Shown piece after piece: positions 1-7,979 of a DNA stretch of 64,000 nt. Positions within the stretch are counted from its first letter, which is position 1. Every line of letters starts with the position of its first letter. The position numbers and the translations under genes were made by a program. Origin of the DNA: Cunninghamella blakesleeana (taxonomy: Eukaryota > Mucoromycota > Mucoromycetes > Mucorales > Cunninghamellaceae); the NCBI GenBank assembly GCA_017871115.1, contig JAFCIZ010000001.1, positions 4,321,501 to 4,385,500 on the forward strand. The letters are read 5' to 3'. The notes below the pieces were generated by a model that saw nothing but the letters and a program-made list of their open reading frames with translations, was not told the origin of the DNA and did not search any database.

Positions 1-2
1 AT

Positions 3-1022
3 ATACAAGACTATGTTAAAAAATGTAGAAGATGTCAAACTACTGGACCTAAAAAATTAAATGAATTTTTATATCCTGTTCCTGTAAAATCAAAACCTTT
101 TGAACAATGGGGAATTGATGTCAAGCATGTTCCAACATCTAAAAGTGGATATCGTTACGTTATAGCTGCTATTGACTATCTTACTAAATGGGTGGAAGCA
201 CGAGCTCTTAAATATCAATCAACTTCGGAAATTGCTTTATTTATATATGAAGAAATTATATGTAGACATGGCACGCCTCATCTTATTATATCGGATAATG
301 GCACTCCTTTTGTTAGTGACTTAATCAATAAAGTTTGTAGACAATATAATATTCATCATAATACTATTACTGTTGGAAACTCTCAAGCTAATGGATTAAT
401 AGAAAGATTTAATTCAACACTTGGATCAATTATCAAAAAAATTACAACAACAGAAAAAGGATTATGGGATCAATACTTACCATCGGTATTATTTGCCTAT
501 CGCACAATAAAACAAAATTCAACAAAACAATCGCCATTTTATTTAACATATGGTTATATTCCAAAAACACCTTTTGATCATATAGACACGATAGTAGATT
601 TTAATTCTTATAATTTTGAAAGCCAAATGATGCTCAGAACAAAAAAAGAAATCGTTGCACTAAATTTAATAAGACAACAAGCAGCAGAAAAAATTAAAAA
701 ATCACAAGAAAATCAGAAAAAGGCAATCGATAAGAAGGTAAATAATCGGGATCGTGAATGGAAACCTGCTTTCAGAATTGGTGAAATAGTTACTTTATAC
801 ACTGGGATTCAATCAAACTCATGGTCTGGAAAGATATCGGATATGTGGCAAGGAAAATATACTATACACCAATCTCTCGGAAGAGGAACCTATCTTATAA
901 AATCACTAGAAACAAATAACACAAGATTAAAACGTGTACATGGGAACCGACTCAAATTATTACAAATGCCTGATGTGTACTGGAATACACACATATGTAA
1001 AACATATGGAATAGATTTATAA
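3..1022 (+). CDS. El1 integrase, 5' partial
   Basis: Codons are open from position 3, in the middle of the H2C2 zinc-binding domain; the two cysteines of the CxxC half (CRRC) are visible. The DDE core follows: first Asp in WGIDVKH, second Asp in SDNGTPF, and the Glu in NGLIERF. The C-terminal part has the basic, GPY/F-like region (GEIVTLYTG ... GKYTIHQSLG) that usually precedes the end of Ty3/gypsy integrases. The enzyme inserts the cDNA into host DNA. The reading frame is intact to the TAA at 1020-1022. An ATG at 192 is internal, not the start. The protein differs from the El4 integrase at only scattered residues. Confidence 0.93.
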   Translation: MQDYVKKCRRCQTTGPKKLNEFLYPVPVKSKPFEQWGIDVKHVPTSKSGYRYVIAAIDYLTKWVEARALKYQSTSEIALFIYEEIICRHGTPHLIISDNGTPFVSDLINKVCRQYNIHHNTITVGNSQANGLIERFNSTLGSIIKKITTTEKGLWDQYLPSVLFAYRTIKQNSTKQSPFYLTYGYIPKTPFDHIDTIVDFNSYNFESQMMLRTKKEIVALNLIRQQAAEKIKKSQENQKKAIDKKVNNRDREWKPAFRIGEIVTLYTGIQSNSWSGKISDMWQGKYTIHQSLGRGTYLIKSLETNNTRLKRVHGNRLKLLQMPDVYWNTHICKTYGIDL

Positions 1023-1204
1023 AAAAAAAAAATTCTTTTTATATAGATGAATATATAAACAAAACAAAACAATAACACAAAAAGATATAAAAAGTAATAA
1101 TTATTAAATTATTGTCAAAAAAAAAAAAATTATAAAAAAAAAAAAAAAAAATTATTATATTATTATTTTTCTTTCTTTCTTCAATTTTTTTTTTTATCAA
1201 GTAA

Positions 1205-1711
1205 ATGGATATACCTATCAATCTCAATCGCCCTCCTGTGGACCAAGACCCTATATATGAAGAAGTTTTGGCTGCTTTCAAGGATGATCTTTCAGAAGCA
1301 GAACTTTTGAAGCTATTTATAAAATACTCTTACCATATGTATGTTGATGACTATGCTACTATACAAAAGGTTAAACAAAATATGCAAGATACATATGCAT
1401 CTCATTTGCTTCCTAATATTATGAAATACCTACACACTGCTCTTTCGAAACCAAATAATGCTAATAGTCTCTCATCTTATCGTAGAGAAAGGATGGTGTT
1501 GCTTAATGAACTTTTTACACCTTTGGCCAAACCAAGATTTAATCAAATCTTTTTTAAAAAGATACGCCGTGAAGATCCATGGGGAAAAGATTCCATTCTT
1601 GATGGTGAAGAATTAACTTTTGTAGGTGTTGCTCAGGTTAATAACGATGGAGGTCCATCTTCTCCTGGTGGTGAGGGTGTCGTCCAAGCGGATGATGTTG
1701 GCGGTGATTAA
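1205..1711 (+). CDS. El1 third ORF, unknown retroelement accessory protein
   Basis: A 168-aa protein in the place where some retroelements carry env, but without signal peptide or membrane segment. It is mostly helical in composition, with acidic N-terminal and basic central stretches, and shares YHMYVDD, YRRERM, AKPRFNQ and DPWGKD blocks with the El4 copy. More distant versions sit at the same place in El2 and El3. It starts 182 bp after the integrase stop behind A-rich tracts. Its last codons lie inside the 3' LTR, and the Gly-rich end (GGPSSPGGEG) is coded by the G-rich polypurine tract. No family is recognised and the function is unknown. Confidence 0.75.
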   Translation: MDIPINLNRPPVDQDPIYEEVLAAFKDDLSEAELLKLFIKYSYHMYVDDYATIQKVKQNMQDTYASHLLPNIMKYLHTALSKPNNANSLSSYRRERMVLLNELFTPLAKPRFNQIFFKKIRREDPWGKDSILDGEELTFVGVAQVNNDGGPSSPGGEGVVQADDVGGD

Positions 1712-2412
1712 ATTATTTTTTTTTTCACAACCAAAGTTCTACAACCAAAGTTCTACAACCAAAGTTCTACAACCTAATTCCTACAACCAAATTCCTACAA
1801 CTTAATTCCTACAACCAAAGTTCTACAACCAAATTCCTACAACCTTTTTCCTCTTTCTCTCCCTAAAAAATTTATTTTTTGTTTTAATATAAATAGGAAA
1901 GAATATTTCTCTTTCTCTTTTGTTTTTTTTCTTTGTCAAATATAAACATAATATTTTTAAATAATACTTTATATAATAAATATTTTATTTGTCCAAACCA
2001 ATTTTTTTATTTTATTTTAACTTTATACTAATTTCTTAATTGAAATCATTTTTATTACTATAACAAATATATTTTATTTCTTAAGTGAAATCTCTTTTTA
2101 TTTATATACAACATATATAAACTTTTATATTTTATTTTTAATTTTATTATTACTTTATTTGATTATTACTCTTTTTATATAATAATCTACTCTCTGACTT
2201 TTAAATTCATTTGCATATACTTTTGAATTTTTTTTGAATATTTTTATTTTATATTATCTTTTTACCTTTTTACTTTTACATTATATTAAGTCGTTCTACT
2301 TGTAAAACAAGAACTGGTGCTCACTGGAATTATCTTATTTATAATTAATATAAATACAAACTCTCTTATTTTATTTTAACAAAAATAACTCTTACCAAAA
2401 ACACACACAACA
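1678..2412 (+). repeat. El1 3' LTR (735 bp)
   Basis: Starts TGTCG right after the G-rich tract GGTGGTGAGGG and ends ACACAACA, giving TG...CA ends. U3 holds about ten copies of a 12-13 bp repeat (CTACAACCAAAGTT and variants, 1726-1843). A TATAAATAG box is at 1888-1896. R/U5 is near-identical to that of El4, whereas U3 is different. A hairpin followed by a PBS-like motif is at 2293-2327. Confidence 0.92.
2293..2327 (+). promoter_or_regulatory. LTR hairpin plus PBS-core copy (El1)
   Basis: GTTCT pairs with AGAAC around an A-rich loop and is followed directly by TGGTGCTCACTGG, the same 13 bases that begin the primer-binding sites of El2-El4. It lies downstream of the TATA box and so should be in the transcript. 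Role unknown. Confidence 0.6.
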
Positions 2413-2467
2413 ACACACACAACAAAATGCAAACTCTCACATTTTATTTTAACAAAAATATCTCTTA
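2413..2467 (+). repeat. El0 LTR remnant, left piece
   Basis: This 55-bp stretch between El1 and El2 resembles the U5 end of the El1/El4 LTRs (CAAACTCTC, then TTTATTTTAACAAAAATA). It continues, after El2 is removed, at 27865-27882 with TCAAAAACACACACATCA. It is therefore the end of an older LTR that served as target for El2 and apparently El1. Positions 2464-2467 (CTTA) are the left target duplication of El2. Confidence 0.75.
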
Positions 2468-3124
2468 TGTTGCGCGATGGATTCGCTTGGATCATTTCGA
2501 AGACCGCTCATGGAATTTGATTGGTTAAAATATTTCATCATTTTTGGTAACAATTTTTCTAACACTTTTTATATCATTTTCGATAACAAATTTGTTAACA
2601 CTTTTGGTGACAAATTTGATGACAAAATCAGTAACACTTTTTATGTCGAATCTGACATAAAATATAAAACCTTATTTTTATTTTTTTATATAAATACTCG
2701 ACAATTTTTATTTTATTTTTGAAAAATCAGTTAATAACAAGTTAATTTTAAATAAAAGAACTTATATTATAACCAATAAGTCTATTAACTCATCTTTTTA
2801 GCTAAAGATTATTTTTATTTTATATTAATATTGTTGATTACTATCCAATATTACTTTATATTATTTTATTATAATAATCGTTGATCTTTATCCGATATTA
2901 TACTTATTTTATTTTAATTTTATTACTTTGTCTATATAATTGTTGATCTTTATCCAATTATATAATTTATTTTATTTTAAACTATCAATCTAAACTAAGT
3001 TGTATCTACTTATAAAACAAGATACTGGTGCTCACTGACAATTAAACTAAACTACAAAGCTATCTACTTTCCAAAACTATAAAAGGAAATTCTACTTTTA
3101 CAACAACCAAAAATTTACACAACA
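2468..3124 (+). repeat. El2 5' LTR (657 bp)
   Basis: Begins TGTTGCGCGATGG and ends TTTACACAACA. It appears identical to 9968-10623 plus base 27860. U3 has imperfect repeats built on GGTAACAA/TTAACACTTTT (about 2545-2650), and a TATAAATA box is at 2689-2696. The hairpin with PBS-core copy is at 3002-3037. Identical LTRs imply recent insertion. Confidence 0.96.
3002..3037 (+). promoter_or_regulatory. LTR hairpin plus PBS-core copy (El2)
   Basis: GTATCT pairs with AGATAC, where the other elements have GTTCT with AGAAC or GGAAC. The stem is kept although its sequence changed. TGGTGCTCACTG follows at 3026-3037. The second copy is in the 3' LTR at 10502-10537. Confidence 0.65.
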
Positions 3125-3129
3125 TATTT

Positions 3130-3148
3130 TGGTGCTCACTGGCGGGGA
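3130..3148 (+). promoter_or_regulatory. El2 primer-binding site
   Basis: TGGTGCTCACTGGCGGGGA begins five bases after the LTR end and is identical in El3 and El4. It would pair with the 3' end of a tRNA ending ...GUGAGCACCA. I cannot name the tRNA: elongator Met and Thr tRNAs of other fungi end similarly, but the match is not decisive. Confidence 0.8.
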
Positions 3149-3299
3149 TAATACAAAAAACAGGGGAAACACTAATTATCAAGGAATAACTAAATCTATA
3201 AAAGAATATAATCAAGAATACTTAAATTCAAGTTAAACAACTACTTTAAAAATACACAAACTTTATCATCCTATTTCAAAAACTTATCTTTATATTCCA

Positions 3300-4421
3300 A
3301 TGGAAAATCCACAAAAATCAAGTATCGAGCAAACCGCGTTGGAAAATCATGATCATCACCATGATCCTAACCTTGCTGCTAAGCTGAAGCTTAATCTTTT
3401 AACTTTTTCAGGTTCTGATGACGAAGACTTTCGTTATTTTGAAAAGTCCTTGGAAAATTATTTTAAATTATCTAGAGTTGGTATGGATAGAAGGGCAATT
3501 ATCTTGAAGGTGCAATTGTCTGGTCCTGCTGAATTCTATTTTGAACAATTAGAACAAGATCCTAATATGGCTAATGATTATCAAAAATTGATGAATGCTT
3601 TAAGGGAAAAGTATGTCACCAAAGAATTGATATTATCATACGAAATTGCACTTGGTACTATTAAACAAGGCAATGACGAAAGACCAAAGAACTTTTTGGC
3701 ACGTATCCAAGAAATGGCAAGATTGGCACAATTGAAGGATGACCATATTATATTGATGAGATTCCGTGCTGGTTTAAAAGAAGAAATCAGAATACACTGT
3801 ATGGATCAAGGTGCTGAAACATTGAATCAATGGTATAACTATGCTGAAAATTGGTGGAAGACAAGACATATACAATCATTACCATCTGTATGTAATCTTA
3901 CCAATGCTAATAGATTTGCTGGAGGCCATAAAAAGAAGTCAAATAATAATTATGGTGATCATAATGGCAATATATCATTAAATACAGCTGAACATGTTGA
4001 TGGAGAATCTGCATTCATGCAAAAACTTTTAGGTCATATGGAAAAATTGATAAACAACAAATTGGAAGACAAAAGAGGTTCGTACAATAACCAAAGAAAC
4101 AACAACAATAATACTCGTAACAACCAAACATATAATGGACCTAATAATTACAACAGAAATAATAATCAAAAATACAGAAATAATCAGTATAACAATTATC
4201 GTCAATATGATAATAATAATAACAACAACAATAATCATAATTATAACAATCAATATTTACCTGAAGATAATTATAACAACAGAGATTATTATTACCAAGG
4301 AAATCAAATGCATAATAATAATAATTATAATCCACAATATAACTATCCACAACGAAATAATTATAATAATCCACCAAATAATAATCAAAACAACACACCA
4401 GTTAATGGTTCAAAAAACTAA
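3300..4421 (+). CDS. gag: El2 Gag
   Basis: A 373-aa capsid-type protein. Residues from about 35 to 185 match the retrotransposon gag family (FSGSDDEDFRYFEKSLENYF, then the K-x-F-L-A-R-I-Q-E block and an MRFRAGL block). There is no CCHC zinc knuckle. In its place the last 110 residues or so are Asn/Tyr/Gln-rich with scattered Arg, which could bind RNA without zinc. It ends TCA AAA AAC TAA, a slippery site fused to the stop. The start is the first ATG after the PBS region; its context (CCAATGG) is reasonable. The protein should form the virus-like particle. Confidence 0.92.
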   Translation: MENPQKSSIEQTALENHDHHHDPNLAAKLKLNLLTFSGSDDEDFRYFEKSLENYFKLSRVGMDRRAIILKVQLSGPAEFYFEQLEQDPNMANDYQKLMNALREKYVTKELILSYEIALGTIKQGNDERPKNFLARIQEMARLAQLKDDHIILMRFRAGLKEEIRIHCMDQGAETLNQWYNYAENWWKTRHIQSLPSVCNLTNANRFAGGHKKKSNNNYGDHNGNISLNTAEHVDGESAFMQKLLGHMEKLINNKLEDKRGSYNNQRNNNNNTRNNQTYNGPNNYNRNNNQKYRNNQYNNYRQYDNNNNNNNNHNYNNQYLPEDNYNNRDYYYQGNQMHNNNNYNPQYNYPQRNNYNNPPNNNQNNTPVNGSKN

Positions 4422-4462
4422 ATAGGGCAATTGTAACAGATGGTCAATTGGGAATCCCTATT
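4412..4462 (+). promoter_or_regulatory. -1 ribosomal frameshift signal, gag/pol (El2)
   Basis: The heptamer A AAA AAC (4412-4418) is in the correct phase relative to gag, and the gag stop TAA follows directly. Downstream, AATAGGG (4421-4427) pairs with CCCTATT (4456-4462), and two CAATTG boxes (4428-4433, 4445-4450) pair with each other, leaving an 11-base loop. The pol frame is -1 relative to gag and open from here. The same arrangement occurs in El3 and El4. Confidence 0.85.
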
Positions 4463-7400
4463 ACAAAATCCATCCATCCAAATAATAATCAACTATATCA
4501 AGAAAATAATATTAATAAATATCACAACTATAATACACCAAATAATGACAACTTAAATACACGAAATTATAATCCCAATACTTACGTTCCACATAACATA
4601 ATGGACAACCATAATGATTATTTATCAGCACAAAATCATTATTATCTTCAAAATATATTAGATAGTGATCAAGAAATCAATGATTGTGATTTTAATGTTG
4701 CTGCAAATCCAAAACCACCAGTTGTTGAAAAAGCAATAAGAAAACCACGTACAAGGAAGACTATAGAAAAACCAAGTACATCAGCAGCTGCTACAAAATC
4801 TATTCCACAACAAATACAACAAGATATTCGTGATCATACACATGTTCCACCACAAAATAATCCATTTTTCCAAAACGTATTTTCACAGCATCCAAATCAA
4901 GATGTAGCTGAACCTTCTAAATCAAATAATAATGATATGATGGAAGAAGTACAAATAATAAATGATAAAAGGAAAAAAGTATCCATTCAAGAACCACCTG
5001 TGGATAAAAAGAAGAAGACACCAAAAAGGAAATCACAACCATTATCAATAAATTATAATATTTCTGAAGATATATTACATCAAAAAGCTAATATTAATGT
5101 TGGTGATCTTATAACTATATCTGCTCCATTAAGAAGAGAATTGATTACAGCTTGTAGACAATCAAGAATAAAAAGACCAATTGATAAAGGTAAAGAAAAA
5201 GATGTACAATTAAATTCTATTGATAATAGTGATGTTGTAACTACCGCTGCATATGCCGATATAATGGTGAATGATGTAAAGGTTACTGGATTAATTGATT
5301 GTGGAGCTGCAAGAGCTTGTATGTCCAGGGCAATGATGAAATCATTAGATCTAGAAATTGATGCACCATCTACAAGTATTTTTGTGATGGGAAATGGTAC
5401 TAAACAACCTGCGTTAGGTGTAATTCATGATGTTCCTATTACTGTTGGTAAAGGATTGACTATACCAATTGATGTTGAAGTATTACCAAAGTGTCCACCA
5501 CATATAGTGTTAGGTACTAGCTGGTTGGATCATGCACAAGCGGTGATTAACTTTAAAACGGGTACTTTAAAGGTGACTTATAAACGTCGTACACAAGAAA
5601 TTCCAATTACATATATAAAATCAAATGAACGTCCATATACATACCAACGTGTTACAAATGCAAGATATGAATTGGAACAGCCGCAAGGTGAAGATGTAGC
5701 TGAAAATATATCAAGTGCTAGTGATTCAGAAGATGATACTGATTCTAATGATGAAGATTCTACTAATGATGAAGATTCTACTGATGATGGAGATTCTACT
5801 GATAGCAATGAAGAAGATGCTGTACAAGATGATGAAGACTTTTATTTAATGGATGATCATGCAAAAAGTCCAGTAATCCTAACACGTCCAAATAAAGATG
5901 AAGGTACTATGATGATATTAAGTGGAAGTACTGGTTTATCAATACCACCTTACCATATTTGTCAAATCAACTATGCCATTGATGAAAATATAATTGTTCC
6001 ACATTTTAAACATCTTGATGAATTTTTGGATAAACATGAAGACTTTGATGTAATCTTGGAAATTATCAATAAAACTGAAGACATGATGGAAATACCGCCA
6101 AACAACGTACTAGGTGAATTCATAAATAGGAAACAATTTCCAATACAAAAGGATCCATATGTCGAATATACTGGTTATGATTTTGAAGACCACTATAGAG
6201 AATTACCACCTTCTCTGCTGGAAGATGATACTGAAGAAATTATTCTTGATCCTAATATAAAAGGAAAAATCCAAATGGGTGATATACCTGAAGAATACAA
6301 AAAGAAATTTTATAAATTAATACACCACTATCAAGATATCTTTGATTGGAATAATGATAAAATGGGAAAAACTACATTAATAGAACACGAAATAATATTA
6401 AAAGAAAACACATTACCTATCAGACACAGACCATATAGACTGGGACCAAGTGAACAAGAATATTTGAAGAAGGAATTAGACCGTCTTTGTGAATTAGGAA
6501 TTATAAAACCTTCAAATTCTCCTTTTACCGCACCAATTATCTTAGTCAAAAAGAAGAATGGTGAATATCGTATGGTAGTTGACTATCGTAAACTGAATAC
6601 ACATACAAAGGTTGATTCATATCCACTACCACGTATTGATGATTTAATTGATGAACTTGGAAAATCAAAAATATTTTCTGCTTTGGATTTAAGATCTGGT
6701 TTCCATCAAGTTCCATTAAAAGAATCAAGTAAAGAATTAACTGGCTTTACAACTAAATTTGGTACTTATCAATACGAAATGCTGCCAATGGGATTGGTGA
6801 ATAGTCCTGCTACCTTCCAAAGATTAATTGATATCTGTTATAAAGATTTGCTGCATAGTAATCTAGTTGCATTTATTGATGATCTTAATGTACATTCTAA
6901 AAACTTGGATCAACACCTAATTGACTTGGAAAGATTATTCGAATACACTAGAAGAGGTGGATTGGTGTTTAATATTGAAAAGTGTATATTCTTTAAAGAT
7001 GAATTAAAATTTTTAGGCTACATAATAACTGCTGAAGGAATCAAGACAGATCCAGATAAAATTGCAAAGGTTAAAGATTATCCAATACCAAAAACAATTA
7101 AACAAGTTAGAGGCTTCTTAGGTTTAGCTTCATATTACAGAAGATTTGTAAAAGGATTTGCTGCTACTGCTAGGCCATTACATGATCAAACAAAAACCAA
7201 AAAGAGAATACCATGGACAGAAGATACAACAAAAGCTTTTGAAAAATTAAAGGAAAATCTAATCAATGCTCCAATATTAAGAAGACCTGATTTTGATAAA
7301 CCATTCATTGTTGTATGCGATGCTTCACAACTAGGATTAGGTTCTATATTAACACAATTAGATGATGATGGTCGTGAACATCCAATAATATTTGCTAGTA

Positions 7401-7675
7401 GAGGATTGAAGAATAGTGAATTAAACTATGGTGCCACTAAATTAGAATGTCTTGCTTTGGTATGGAGTTTACAAATATTCAGACCGTATTTATTGGGAAA
7501 GAAGTTTACTGTTATATCTGATCATTCGCCGCTAAAATGGTTAATTGAATCGCCAAAAGCTACTGGAATTGTTGCAAGATGGATCACATATTTGGCCGAT
7601 TATGAATTTGAAATCAAATATAGGGCTGGAAGAAAACAAGAAGCTGCCGATTTTCTTTCAAGACTAGGCTACTAA
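4418..7675 (+). CDS. pol: El2 Pol: protease, reverse transcriptase, RNase H (as Gag-Pol)
   Basis: Read in the -1 frame from the slippery site, adding about 1085 residues to Gag. There is no ATG; a TTG at 4448 is not needed. In order: an Asn-rich lead, a basic block, a conserved pre-protease block (KANINVGDL), an aspartic protease with LIDCGAARACMS, an acidic repeat of DEDST units, the reverse transcriptase (YRMVVDYRKLN, LPMGLVNSPATFQRL, and FIDD as the catalytic YxDD box), and RNase H (CDAS, Glu in TKLECLAL, SDHSPL). It stops at DFLSRLGY, just where integrase normally continues. The protease DCG in place of D(S/T)G is odd and may lower activity. Confidence 0.93.
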   Translation, partial: LNRAIVTDGQLGIPITKSIHPNNNQLYQENNINKYHNYNTPNNDNLNTRNYNPNTYVPHNIMDNHNDYLSAQNHYYLQNILDSDQEINDCDFNVAANPKPPVVEKAIRKPRTRKTIEKPSTSAAATKSIPQQIQQDIRDHTHVPPQNNPFFQNVFSQHPNQDVAEPSKSNNNDMMEEVQIINDKRKKVSIQEPPVDKKKKTPKRKSQPLSINYNISEDILHQKANINVGDLITISAPLRRELITACRQSRIKRPIDKGKEKDVQLNSIDNSDVVTTAAYADIMVNDVKVTGLIDCGAARACMSRAMMKSLDLEIDAPSTSIFVMGNGTKQPALGVIHDVPITVGKGLTIPIDVEVLPKCPPHIVLGTSWLDHAQAVINFKTGTLKVTYKRRTQEIPITYIKSNERPYTYQRVTNARYELEQPQGEDVAENISSASDSEDDTDSNDEDSTNDEDSTDDGDSTDSNEEDAVQDDEDFYLMDDHAKSPVILTRPNKDEGTMMILSGSTGLSIPPYHICQINYAIDENIIVPHFKHLDEFLDKHEDFDVILEIINKTEDMMEIPPNNVLGEFINRKQFPIQKDPYVEYTGYDFEDHYRELPPSLLEDDTEEIILDPNIKGKIQMGDIPEEYKKKFYKLIHHYQDIFDWNNDKMGKTTLIEHEIILKENTLPIRHRPYRLGPSEQEYLKKELDRLCELGIIKPSNSPFTAPIILVKKKNGEYRMVVDYRKLNTHTKVDSYPLPRIDDLIDELGKSKIFSALDLRSGFHQVPLKESSKELTGFTTKFGTYQYEMLPMGLVNSPATFQRLIDICYKDLLHSNLVAFIDDLNVHSKNLDQHLIDLERLFEYTRRGGLVFNIEKCIFFKDELKFLGYIITAEGIKTDPDKIAKVKDYPIPKTIKQVRGFLGLASYYRRFVKGFAATARPLHDQTKTKKRIPWTEDTTKAFEKLKENLINAPILRRPDFDKPFIVVCDASQLGLGSILTQLDDDGREHPIIFASRGLKNSELNYGATKLECLALVWSLQIFRPYLLGKKFTVISDHSPLKWLIESPKATGIVARWITYLADYEFEIKYRAGRKQEAADFLSRLGY

Positions 7676-7717
7676 AATAACAAAATGCAAAAATATAAAT
7701 ACATATATATATATATA

Positions 7718-7814
<97 letters not shown>

Positions 7815-7979
7815 CAATTACTTACCAATCGACCAAGTTTTGCTGAAGTCGTAAAAAGCTGCATATATTCAGATAAATACAATATATATAACAACAATAC
7901 AATCAACATAATCAACATAAATACTGAAACAATATTCAACAAACAATCTAATTAAAAATACACAACAAATAACAGCAAA
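7676..7979 (+). other. El2 pol-integrase spacer with A-tract and hairpin
   Basis: This 304-bp non-coding gap holds a (TA)n run, then an uninterrupted tract of 92 A (7721-7812), then one copy of the spacer hairpin: CGAC (7830-7833) pairing with GTCG (7848-7851), followed by TAAAAAGCT. El3 and El4 have the same hairpin with CGTC/GACG or TGTC/GACA stems. The integrase ORF then starts at 7980 behind A/C-rich sequence. Confidence 0.8.

Larger units (their letters stand above)
1..2412 (+). mobile_element. El1: Ty3/gypsy LTR retrotransposon, 3' part only
   Basis: This is the 3' end of an element whose 5' LTR, gag and pol lie left of the window. What is present is most of the integrase, the third ORF and the complete 3' LTR. 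The integrase and the R/U5 part of the LTR are close to those of El4, so El1 and El4 are the nearest relatives here. The 4 bp after its LTR (2413-2416, ACAC) is the expected right target duplication, but the left copy is outside the window. Confidence 0.93.

Noticed and set aside
1205..1711. Envelope gene (retrovirus-like)
   Set aside because: No signal peptide, membrane segment, cleavage site or cysteine pattern; only the position is similar.
2477..2722. 81-aa ORF in the El2 5' LTR
   Set aside because: It is LTR sequence, the same DNA that overlaps the third ORF end in the 3' LTR, read in another frame; repetitive and without an upstream gene.
4448..4460. Independent TTG start for pol
   Set aside because: The frame is open back to the slippery site and the residues coded before the TTG are conserved in El2-El4, so pol is made by frameshifting.
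7614..7817. Minus-strand poly-Phe ORF
   Set aside because: Antisense reading of the 92-A tract.
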